From: Alteromonas sp047556435
GTDB lineage: Bacteria; Pseudomonadota; Gammaproteobacteria; Enterobacterales; Alteromonadaceae
Assembly: GCF_047556435.1 (NCBI RefSeq)
Contig: NZ_CP180210.1
Span: 1,178,001 to 1,242,000 of the forward strand
Reading direction: 5' to 3'
DNA length: 64,000 nt
The stretch's first letter is position 1. Every line of letters begins with the position of its first letter. The notes beneath the pieces are model-generated. The model was not told the DNA's origin. It saw only the letters and a list, made by a program, of their open reading frames with translations, and searched no databases. Below, piece after piece: positions 54,889 through 61,000 of the stretch. Made by a program: the position numbers and the translations under genes.

Positions 54889-55962
54889 CTATAAAGCATT
54901 AACGCCGTGTAGTGTTGACAAGTAGACCCGGGTTTCGTTATCCAGGTGACCAGAGTAATAGGATATATAAAGCGTATCGCCATCTATGACCAGGCCAGGG
55001 TAGCTGTTATCACCCCCGCTGGGTAACGTCAGAATCTTCTCGAGCTTTTTGTTACTTAAGTTAAGTGTCCACAGGGTGGTAACCAGTGCTTTCCCCGTCC
55101 ACTCTCTGCCGGCCACCAACATAGTTGAGGCTTTGAGCGGTATCCACGCCGGGCCCCCAATATATGCTCTTAGATCATGCCAGTACCAGCGCGTAAACGG
55201 GGCTCTACTGAAACCCAGCTGCGCGCTGAATGAATCGGCGTCGCGACGGACCAGCGCCCACATATTGCCATCACTATCAACATGCATGTCACTTTCGTTT
55301 GGGTAGCCTAATGTGTGAGTGGCAAATCCCAACGCGTGGGGCTTACGACAATACATACGCTTCCCCGGATGACCCTGATATAGGTCGATACGATCTAACC
55401 CACGATTGTACGCAAAGCCGAAGGCCTCATCTTTCCGCCAAGTAATTCGCCACAGCCACCAGTGATTAAGTCCAAGGTCATGTGATGATGACCAACTGAC
55501 GCCATCATAAGAAAACCAGCTCATCATGTGTCGTTTCAACGTTGTGTTTTCGGCGTCTGCGTATCTCGCATTAGCCAGCAGCCAAATTCGTCCGTCAGGC
55601 CCCTGACTAAGTTTGGGATCACGAAGGTCCACCCCGGCTATAGCAATGTGACTACGACTTTTTACATGATGAGTTTCAGCGTCAATACACGCGATTTCTA
55701 TTCTGCCGTCATTGCTTACATGATTGGTCGCCTGACGATAGCAACACAGCAGACTTCCATCTGGCAAATTATGCAGATCCGTAAATGCACTGTGCGCCGA
55801 GCGGGAGGAGATCCGGCTTATCTGATCAATTTTTAAATTATTTTTTGACATGAAATCGCTTAAAAAACCATTGTTTACGTCATTATAGGCGGCAATTCCC
55901 TGCCTCTCTACGGCAATTTTTGCAAATTTTATTAAAGGGAATTTTATCACCGTCGATAACAT
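54889..55962 (-). CDS. Sialidase-like beta-propeller protein
   Basis: 357 aa on the strand opposite to the whole flagellar block, wedged between flgL and flagellin 1. Repeating blade motifs are visible: AFTDLHNLPDGSLLCCYRQ, DLRDPKLSQGPDGRIWLLAN, SYDGVSWSSS, NESDMHVDSDGNMWALVRRD, GDNSYPGLVIDGDTLYISYYSGH. This is the BNR/sialidase-like six-blade propeller pattern. No signal peptide is obvious; an internal ATG at 55851 would give a 320-aa form. Substrate unknown; relation to surface sugars is an inference from the pseB gene downstream and sialidase fold. Confidence 0.75.
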   Translation of the reverse strand: MLSTVIKFPLIKFAKIAVERQGIAAYNDVNNGFLSDFMSKNNLKIDQISRISSRSAHSAFTDLHNLPDGSLLCCYRQATNHVSNDGRIEIACIDAETHHVKSRSHIAIAGVDLRDPKLSQGPDGRIWLLANARYADAENTTLKRHMMSWFSYDGVSWSSSHDLGLNHWWLWRITWRKDEAFGFAYNRGLDRIDLYQGHPGKRMYCRKPHALGFATHTLGYPNESDMHVDSDGNMWALVRRDADSFSAQLGFSRAPFTRWYWHDLRAYIGGPAWIPLKASTMLVAGREWTGKALVTTLWTLNLSNKKLEKILTLPSGGDNSYPGLVIDGDTLYISYYSGHLDNETRVYLSTLHGVNAL

Positions 55963-55983
55963 TTCTGAGAGAGCCAGTTCATC

Positions 55984-55996
55984 AATTACCCCTCAG
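55984..55996 (-). repeat. 13-nt element shared by leaders of the propeller gene and flagellin 4
   Basis: Read on the minus strand this is CTGAGGGGTAATT, about 22 nt upstream of the propeller start codon. The identical 13-mer occurs on the plus strand at 59942-59954, at the predicted transcription start of flagellin 4. Confidence 0.6.
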
Positions 55997-56023
55997 GTGT
56001 TGATGACTACTAAATTTGTAACC

Positions 56024-56054
56024 GCCGGTAACCCCGGCAGCCAGCTCATGCTGG
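56024..56054 (+). promoter_or_regulatory. Two hairpins in the flagellin 1 leader
   Basis: GCCGG-TAACC-CCGGC (56024-56038) and CCAGC-TCAT-GCTGG (56041-56054) end about 9 nt before the TAGGAG ribosome-binding site. The first overlaps a GCCGGTAA that resembles a sigma-28 -10, but no TAAA is at the right spacing. Confidence 0.5.
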
Positions 56055-56076
56055 ACTGAGAGTGTAGGAGAGACTT

Positions 56077-56907
56077 ATGTCTTTATACGTCAATACCAAT
56101 GTGTCTGCATTGAACGCACAACGTCAGTTGTTCGATGTCAGCAATTCATTGAGCACATCCTTTGAGCGTCTGTCGTCAGGTTTCCGCATTAACAGCGCAG
56201 CTGACGATGCTGCTGGTCTGCAAATCAGCGATCGCATGACTTCACAGGTTCAGGGCCTTAACCAGGCTGTCCGCAATGCTAACGATGCTATTTCACTTTC
56301 GCAAACAGCGGAAGGTGCGTTAAACGAGACCACGACTGCACTGCAGCGTATTCGTCAGTTGGCAGTACAATCACAAAACGGCATCAACAGCTCTGCTGAC
56401 CGTGCGGCACTGCAAAAAGAAGTGGCTGCACTGAAATCAGAAATCAGCCGTATCAGCACAGATACTCAGTTTAACGGCGTGAACATCCTGAACGGGTCGT
56501 TTTCTGCTGCTTTCCTGGTAGGTGCAAATTCCAACCAATCTATCAGCGTAAACCTGTCTACCGCAAACGGTGCGAGCTTAGGGGCTTCTGGCCTTGGTGT
56601 GGGTACTGTCGACATTTCTACCGCGGGTGGTGCAAGTACGGCATTGACAGCGATAGACAATGCGATTTCATCTATCGGCGGAACACGTGCTGACTTAGGT
56701 GCACTGCAAAACCGTTTCCAGTCGACTATCCGTAACCTGAGCAACATCTCAGAGAACATTTCAGCGGCACGTTCACGTATCCGTGATACTGACTTCGCTG
56801 CTGAAACGGCTGACCTGACGCGTAACCAGATTATCCAGCAGGCAAGTACTACTGTACTGTCTCAGGCGAATCAGCGTCCTCAGGCGGCACTACAGTTACT
56901 GGGTTAA
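56077..56907 (+). CDS. Flagellin 1
   Basis: 276 aa polar flagellin, the filament subunit. N-terminal MSLYVNTNVSALNAQRQL and RINSAADDAAGLQISDRM, C-terminal SRIRDTDFAAETADLTRNQIIQQAS are the D0/D1 ends; the central variable region is very short. Its variable part (SLGASGLGVGTVDISTAGGA) is nearly the same as that of flagellin 4, so these two form subfamily A. TAGGAGAG precedes the ATG. The promoter is unclear. Confidence 0.96.
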   Translation: MSLYVNTNVSALNAQRQLFDVSNSLSTSFERLSSGFRINSAADDAAGLQISDRMTSQVQGLNQAVRNANDAISLSQTAEGALNETTTALQRIRQLAVQSQNGINSSADRAALQKEVAALKSEISRISTDTQFNGVNILNGSFSAAFLVGANSNQSISVNLSTANGASLGASGLGVGTVDISTAGGASTALTAIDNAISSIGGTRADLGALQNRFQSTIRNLSNISENISAARSRIRDTDFAAETADLTRNQIIQQASTTVLSQANQRPQAALQLLG

Positions 56908-56918
56908 TCACCTAATTA

Positions 56919-56967
56919 GCGTAGGAATGGGGCCAGGAGGTAGTGAACCGGGAATCCACCCCCACGC
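56919..56967 (+). ncRNA. GGA-rich structured 3' UTR element of flagellin 1
   Basis: GCG...TGGGG pairs with CCCCA...CGC (56919-56932 with 56960-56967, 6-nt bulge). Inside lies AGGAATGGGGCCAGGAGG followed by TAGTGA (56923-56946); 22 of these 24 bases recur after flagellin 2 (58320-58343). Three GGA motifs (AGGAA, CAGGAGG, GGGAA) are of the CsrA/RsmA binding type. Confidence 0.5.
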
Positions 56968-56974
56968 AAAAATT

Positions 56975-57001
56975 CGCTCAATAATCTCCTAACGTAGAGC
57001 G
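56975..57001 (+). ncRNA. Anti-Shine-Dalgarno stem-loop downstream of flagellin 1
   Basis: CGCTC (56975-56979) and GAGCG (56997-57001) close a 17-nt loop. The 15 bases AATAATCTCCTAACG (56980-56994) are the exact reverse complement of 57250-57264, the ribosome-binding site of flagellin 2 up to its start codon. The element directly precedes a terminator and so would be the 3' end of the flagellin 1 transcript or a processed small RNA. A second such module is at 59575-59601. Confidence 0.65.
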
Positions 57002-57005
57002 GTTG

Positions 57006-57029
57006 GCCGGACGAAAGTCCGGCTTTTTT
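57006..57029 (+). terminator. Rho-independent terminator after flagellin 1
   Basis: GCCGGAC-GAAA-GTCCGGC followed by TTTTTT; 7-bp GC stem with GNRA tetraloop, a strong intrinsic terminator. Confidence 0.95.
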
Positions 57030-57092
57030 GCGACTTCCACTGTAGCTAATTAACTGAAAAATAAGGCTTATAAAAATTTAGCGAAAAATTGC

Positions 57093-57120
57093 TAAAGGAT
57101 TTTTCGTGTCCGAACGATAA
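57093..57120 (+). promoter_or_regulatory. Sigma-28-like promoter of flagellin 2
   Basis: TAAA (57093-57096) preceded by GC and followed after 16-18 nt by AACGATAA, which matches six of eight positions of GCCGATAA. Start near 57126, giving a ~140-nt leader. Confidence 0.6.
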
Positions 57121-57206
57121 CTTAAATGTAGGCACTGGGAACAACAATAATAATCCGGGCCACAAGAGTGACACCACCCCGAAAAATAATAATACGGGTC
57201 GCTCAA

Positions 57207-57239
57207 ACCAGACTCCAAAAATAAAAATATCGGTCTGGT
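57207..57239 (+). promoter_or_regulatory. Flagellin 2 leader hairpin with A-rich loop
   Basis: ACCAGAC (57207-57213) pairs with GTCTGGT (57233-57239). The loop reads TCC-AAA-AAT-AAA-AAT-ATCG, four ARN triplets in a row, the motif bound by the distal face of Hfq. It ends 11 nt before CGTTAGGAG. Confidence 0.55.
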
Positions 57240-57264
57240 CTACAAAAATCGTTAGGAGATTATT

Positions 57265-58095
57265 ATGAGCTTGTACGTTAGCACGAATGTATCGTCGCTG
57301 AATGCTCAGCGGCAACTGTTTACCTCTAATATAGAGCTGAGCACCGCTTTTGAGCGTTTATCTTCAGGTTTCCGGATTAACAGCGCCAAAGACGATGCCG
57401 CCGGTTTGCAGATATCAAACCGCATCACATCACAAATCAAAGGTCTGGATCAGGCCGTACGTAACGCCAACGATGGCATTTCACTTGCACAGGTCGCAGA
57501 AGGCGCCATGCAGGAAATGACCACCGCACTGCAGCGTATCCGTGTGCTGGCTATCCAGGCACAAAACGGTATCAATACCTCAGCAGATCGTTTAGCACTG
57601 CAAAAAGAAGTATCTGCACTGAAGCTGGAAATCAGCCGCATTGCGTCAACTTCCCAGTTTGCCGGTGGCGATATTCTGACAGGGTCTTTTTCTACCGCTT
57701 TTCTGGTGGGAGCGCAGGCCGGTCAGTTTATTAGCTTCAATCTGTCTCGTGAGGGTGGCTATGGCTTTTCCGGGCTGACAAACGGCGCTGCGGTTTCGGT
57801 TGAAACGGCAGGGCTAGCTTCAGCGACATTACCGCTAATCGATGCCGCAATATCCATTATTGACGCCAAGCGTGCCGATTTAGGTGCCATCCAGAATCGC
57901 TTTCAGTCAACCATTCGCAACCTGAGCAATATATCGGAGAACGCGTCAGCTGCACGCTCACGAATCCGCGATACTGATTTTGCGACGGAAACTGCGGAGC
58001 TGACACGGTGGCAGATTATCCAGCAGGCGAGCACGACGGTACTCGGACAAGCAAACCAGCGTCCACAGGCCGCACTGCAGCTACTGCAGGGATAA
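57265..58095 (+). CDS. Flagellin 2 (divergent paralogue)
   Basis: 276 aa. It groups with flagellin 3 (GFGFSGLTNG-type variable part, here YGFSGLTNGAA) as subfamily B but differs from the other three at positions otherwise constant in this cluster: RINSAKDDAAGLQISNR instead of SAADD...SDR, and a Trp in LTRWQIIQQAS where the others have Asn. GTTAGGAGATT precedes the ATG and is the target of the predicted antisense element. Likely a minor filament component. Confidence 0.95.
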   Translation: MSLYVSTNVSSLNAQRQLFTSNIELSTAFERLSSGFRINSAKDDAAGLQISNRITSQIKGLDQAVRNANDGISLAQVAEGAMQEMTTALQRIRVLAIQAQNGINTSADRLALQKEVSALKLEISRIASTSQFAGGDILTGSFSTAFLVGAQAGQFISFNLSREGGYGFSGLTNGAAVSVETAGLASATLPLIDAAISIIDAKRADLGAIQNRFQSTIRNLSNISENASAARSRIRDTDFATETAELTRWQIIQQASTTVLGQANQRPQAALQLLQG

Positions 58096-58122
58096 GAAAT
58101 GAACAATCTATCGACTGTTTAC

Positions 58123-58217
58123 ATGCGGGGGCAGACTGCAGTCGAGCAAATCGAATAACGATTGAGTAGATACGAAAAACGGTCGGATTGCACTATGTGG
58201 GGACAGACTGCAACCGA
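58123..58217 (+). repeat. Two imperfect 23-bp direct repeats after flagellin 2
   Basis: 58123-58145 and 58195-58217 match at 19 of 23 positions (ATGYGGGGRCAGACTGCARYCGA), 72 nt apart. No ORF is supported across them. They lie in the 472-nt flagellin 2-3 spacer. Confidence 0.6.
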
Positions 58218-58309
58218 CCGACGAGTAGAGTATTTCGCAAGACAACGTGTTAAAGCACGCTGAGCGCAACATGGTACTGCAATACTACGCCGTGTTGAAT
58301 GCTGAAGCT

Positions 58310-58381
58310 GCTGACTGGCAGGAATGAAGCCAGGAGGTAGTGAGAGGTATGAGGTCTGGAACAACAGACCCACCCGTCAGC
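58310..58381 (+). ncRNA. GGA-rich structured element after flagellin 2
   Basis: GCTGAC (58310-58315) pairs with GTCAGC (58376-58381); inside are the 24-nt motif shared with the flagellin 1 3' UTR (58320-58343) and an inner hairpin GGTCTG-GAACAA-CAGACC (58353-58370). A further hairpin GTATGGG-AGTGA-CCCATAC (58386-58404) follows. GGA motifs: AGGAA, CAGGAGG, TGGAA. A weak terminator (ACGC/GCGT then TTTTTT near 58432-58456) may end the transcript. Confidence 0.45.
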
Positions 58382-58517
58382 AAAAGTATGGGAGTGACCC
58401 ATACCCGTTCAGCATCGCTTTACTAGGTACAACGCCTCGCAAAGCGTCAGTTTTTTATCACTGACAGCATTTGTGAAGCATACGGTGTGCCAACACGTTG
58501 AAAATTTTTTAAAACCT

Positions 58518-58544
58518 GCGCGAAAAACAATAAAAATAGCGCAA
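58518..58544 (+). promoter_or_regulatory. Flagellin 3 leader hairpin with A-rich loop
   Basis: TGCGC (58518-58522) pairs with GCGCA (58540-58544); the loop contains AAA-AAC-AAT-AAA-AAT, five ARN triplets. It lies 10 nt before GTTAGGAGA, the same arrangement as in flagellin 2 with a different stem sequence. No clear sigma-28 or sigma-54 promoter is visible before it. Confidence 0.55.
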
Positions 58545-58567
58545 ATTTCAACTGTTAGGAGAGACCA

Positions 58568-59401
58568 ATGAGTCTGTACGTAAACACAAATGTTTCATCA
58601 CTAAACGCACAACGTCAATTATTCAACACCGGCAATGGCCTGGACACTGCCTACGAGCGCCTTTCTTCGGGCTTTCGCATCAACAGCGCGGCTGACGATG
58701 CTGCCGGCCTTCAGATCTCTGACCGCATGACTTCTCAAATCATGGGATTAGATCAAGCCGTAAGAAACGCTAACGACGGGATTTCCCTGGCACAAACCGC
58801 GGAAGGTGCGATGCAGGAAATCACCACGGCATTGCAGCGTATTCGTGTTCTTGCAATTCAGTCACAAAACGGTATCAATTCATCATCTGACCGTCTGGCG
58901 CTACAGAAAGAAGTGTCTGCATTGAAAACGGAAATCAGCCGTATCGCTACAACGACTCAATTTGGGGGCGTAAACGTACTTGACGGGACATACTCTGCGG
59001 CCTTCCTGGTGGGATCAAACGGCGGCCAGACAATCGGGGTAAACATCTCTCGTACTGGCGGATTCGGTTTCTCAGGGCTGACTAACGGCGATAGTGACCT
59101 TACTATTGCCACAGCAACAGGGGCGTCTGCTGCACTGACGTCTATTGATGGTGCGATTTCAGCGGTCGATGCGAAACGTGCTGACTTAGGTGCGATTCAG
59201 AACCGCTTCCAGTCAACCATTCGTAACTTAAGTAATATTTCTGAGAACGTCTCTGCGGCAAGATCGCGTATCCGAGATACAGACTTTGCCACCGAAACGG
59301 CAGAACTTACCCGCAATCAGATCCTTCAACAGGCAAGCACAACGATACTGGCGCAGGCGAACCAGCGACCTCAGGCAGCGTTATCGTTACTTGGAGGTTA
59401 A
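58568..59401 (+). CDS. Flagellin 3
   Basis: 277 aa, subfamily B with flagellin 2 (NDGISLAQTAEGAMQEITTALQRIRVLAIQSQ; GFGFSGLTNGDSD). Unlike flagellin 2 it keeps SAADDAAGLQISDR and LTRNQILQQAS. GTTAGGAGAGACC precedes the ATG. Its downstream region contains the second antisense module with its own promoter. Confidence 0.96.
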   Translation: MSLYVNTNVSSLNAQRQLFNTGNGLDTAYERLSSGFRINSAADDAAGLQISDRMTSQIMGLDQAVRNANDGISLAQTAEGAMQEITTALQRIRVLAIQSQNGINSSSDRLALQKEVSALKTEISRIATTTQFGGVNVLDGTYSAAFLVGSNGGQTIGVNISRTGGFGFSGLTNGDSDLTIATATGASAALTSIDGAISAVDAKRADLGAIQNRFQSTIRNLSNISENVSAARSRIRDTDFATETAELTRNQILQQASTTILAQANQRPQAALSLLGG

Positions 59402-59412
59402 TTAACAGGTAA

Positions 59413-59475
59413 GGCGTAGGATTGGGAAGGAGTTGAGAGGCCATCCCCCGAACGCCGCGGCCATCTGGCCGCGGC
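59413..59475 (+). other. Structured 3' region of flagellin 3
   Basis: GGCGT (59413-59417) can pair with ACGCC (59452-59456), enclosing AGGATTGGGAAGGAG, a degenerate version of the GGA motif after flagellins 1 and 2. A competing 9-bp hairpin GCCGCGGCC-ATCT-GGCCGCGGC (59454-59475) follows. No T-run, so not a terminator. Confidence 0.45.
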
Positions 59476-59497
59476 ACCAAGAAAACGCCGACTAACA

Positions 59498-59512
59498 GGA
59501 CTGAGAGTGTAG
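59498..59512 (+). repeat. Copy of the flagellin 1 leader (15 nt)
   Basis: GGACTGAGAGTGTAG is identical to 56053-56067, the sequence just before the flagellin 1 ribosome-binding site. Here no gene follows, so it looks like a scar of a lost or recombined flagellin copy. Confidence 0.55.
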
Positions 59513-59521
59513 AAGTGTTGG

Positions 59522-59549
59522 TTGAGAGGCCAGTTTATTCTACTATAAT
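59522..59549 (+). promoter_or_regulatory. Sigma-70-like promoter of the small RNA candidate
   Basis: TTGAGA (59522-59527), 16-nt spacer, perfect TATAAT (59544-59549). Predicted start near 59556. No ORF follows before the terminator at 59604. Confidence 0.6.
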
Positions 59550-59555
59550 TCCTGC

Positions 59556-59631
59556 CAGCCGACTGAAACTGAATTTTGCTCAATCTCCTAACGTGAGCAA
59601 ATTGGCCGGGACATTTGTCTCGGCCTTTTTT
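59556..59631 (+). ncRNA. Candidate small RNA with anti-Shine-Dalgarno loop
   Basis: About 76 nt from the predicted start to the poly-T. It has a perfect 8-bp stem TTTGCTCA / TGAGCAAA (59575-59582, 59594-59601) with the 11-nt loop ATCTCCTAACG, then the terminator. The loop is complementary to the GTTAGGAG sites of flagellin 2 (12 nt including one stem base), flagellin 3 (9 nt) and fliS (8 nt). The same loop in a different stem stands after flagellin 1. Single-stranded seed, poly-U end and ARN-bearing targets fit an Hfq-type RNA; none of this is tested. Confidence 0.6.
59604..59631 (+). terminator. Rho-independent terminator of the small RNA / flagellin 3
   Basis: GGCCGGGAC-ATTT-GTCTCGGCC (59604-59625, one G-T pair) and TTTTTT. 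Shares the TTGGCCGG entry with the terminator after flagellin 1. Confidence 0.95.
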
Positions 59632-59908
59632 CTTTTTATTACCGAAACATCTCGTCAACTTGCTTTAAATCTAAAGCATTCCCCGTGCCAACAATGACAA
59701 AGTGCGGTCATCCTCAGAAACAAAGGGAATCAGGCAGCATACTTAATTATTATCTTTCATACTTCGCCGATTCCACACATTTTTTTGCCGTAATCGCGGC
59801 AAACGCTTGCCTCCGAGCATAAGCGTCATCCTCTACAAGAATGATTCAAGAAAATCTCATTATTTTTCATATAGATATAATTATTTTAATTTTTTTTCAA
59901 AAAAAAGC

Positions 59909-59935
59909 TAAAGAAGCTCAAGGAACCGCCGATAC
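59909..59935 (+). promoter_or_regulatory. Sigma-28 promoter of flagellin 4
   Basis: TAAA (59909-59912), exactly 15 nt, GCCGATAC (59928-59935), preceded by a very AT-rich stretch (59858-59905). Start near 59941, leader about 140 nt. Confidence 0.9.
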
Positions 59936-59941
59936 CTTTAG

Positions 59942-59954
59942 CTGAGGGGTAATT
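59942..59954 (+). repeat. 13-nt element at the start of the flagellin 4 leader
   Basis: CTGAGGGGTAATT, identical to the minus-strand sequence at 55984-55996 in front of the propeller gene. Confidence 0.6.
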
Positions 59955-59994
59955 TAATTACTTTTTGCGGAACTTTATTGTTTCGTTACGAGGG

Positions 59995-60023
59995 GACCAG
60001 CGGGAGTAGTGACCTGGCTGGTC
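59995..60023 (+). promoter_or_regulatory. Flagellin 4 leader hairpin with GGA loop
   Basis: GACCAGC (59995-60001) pairs with GCTGGTC (60017-60023); the loop GGGAGTAGTGACCTG resembles the GGAGGTAGTGA core found after flagellins 1 and 2. GGA in a hairpin loop is a CsrA/RsmA-type site; a second GGA is in the TAGGAGG ribosome-binding site. Confidence 0.45.
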
Positions 60024-60081
60024 TGAACTGGAAGGGTTTGATAGTAGCACCGGTTACATCGAATCCCTAGGAGGTATAACA

Positions 60082-60912
60082 ATGTCTTTATATGTAAACA
60101 CCAATGTGTCTGCGCTGAACGCGCAACGTCAGTTGTTTGACGTAAGCGACAAGCTGAGCACGTCATTTGAAAGACTGTCATCAGGGTTTCGCATTAACAG
60201 TGCAGCAGATGATGCGGCAGGTCTTCAGATTTCAGATCGTCTGACCTCACAGGTTCAGGGTCTTAACCAAGCTGTTCGTAACGCGAACGATGCTATCTCT
60301 CTGACGCAAACAGCAGAAGGCGCGTTAGGCGAGGTAACCAGCAGCTTACAACGTATCCGTCAACTGGCAGTGCAGTCTCAAAATGGTATTAACAGTTCTT
60401 CTGACCGTGCTGCACTGCAAAAAGAAGTTGCAGCGCTGAAAACTGAAATTTCACGAGTAGCGACTGATACACAGTTTGGTAACGTAAACCTGCTGAATGG
60501 TAGCTTCTCTGCTTCGTTTTTGGTGGGCGCGAATGCGAACCAGGCCATCAGCGTTAACCTGTCAACAACTGACGGAGCAAGCCTTGGCGCTTCCGGTCTT
60601 GGAGTAGGAACCGTTGATATCTCTACAGCAGGTGGCGCTTCAACTGCACTAACAGCGATTGATAACGCAATCTCAAGCATTGGTGGCGTTCGCGCTGACC
60701 TGGGTGCGCTGCAAAACCGTTTTCAGTCTACGATTCGTAATTTAAGCAACGTATCTGAAAACCTTTCAGCTGCGCGTTCACGAATTCGTGACACCGACTT
60801 TGCCGCTGAAACCGCTGAATTGACACGTAACCAGATCATTCAGCAGGCATCTGTCTCTGTATTAAGTCAGGCTAACCAGCGTCCACAGACAGCGCTTTCG
60901 CTACTGGGATAA
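60082..60912 (+). CDS. Flagellin 4
   Basis: 276 aa, closest to flagellin 1 (same SLGASGLGVGTVDISTAGGASTALTAIDNAISSIGG stretch, cut here into family context) and thus subfamily A, so the four genes run A-B-B-A. It has the best sigma-28 promoter of the set and a strong CTAGGAGGTATAAC site, suggesting it is the major late flagellin. A terminator follows. Confidence 0.96.
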   Translation: MSLYVNTNVSALNAQRQLFDVSDKLSTSFERLSSGFRINSAADDAAGLQISDRLTSQVQGLNQAVRNANDAISLTQTAEGALGEVTSSLQRIRQLAVQSQNGINSSSDRAALQKEVAALKTEISRVATDTQFGNVNLLNGSFSASFLVGANANQAISVNLSTTDGASLGASGLGVGTVDISTAGGASTALTAIDNAISSIGGVRADLGALQNRFQSTIRNLSNVSENLSAARSRIRDTDFAAETAELTRNQIIQQASVSVLSQANQRPQTALSLLG

Positions 60913-60943
60913 GCTTAACAATAAGTAACCTTGCTTAAACTGT

Positions 60944-60985
60944 AACGGGTGTCTGCTTAAGGCAGGCCCCGTTTTGTCGTTTTTT
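60944..60985 (+). terminator. Terminator between flagellin 4 and flaG
   Basis: AACGGG (60944-60949) pairs with CCCGTT (60968-60973), with inner CTGC/GCAG, followed by TTGTCGTTTTTT. It ends only about 15 nt before the flaG start, so flaG-fliD expression from upstream would be by read-through. Confidence 0.8.
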
Positions 60986-61000
60986 ACTAAGGAGGTTCGC

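Noticed and set aside
56011..56031. Sigma-28 promoter for flagellin 1 (TAAA ... GCCGGTAA)
   Set aside because: The spacer is 9 nt instead of about 15, and GCCGG is part of a hairpin; no other -35 fits.
58119..58373. 84-aa minus-strand frame in the flagellin 2-3 spacer
   Set aside because: Created by the direct repeats (repeated STRRS-VA peptide), no ribosome-binding site.
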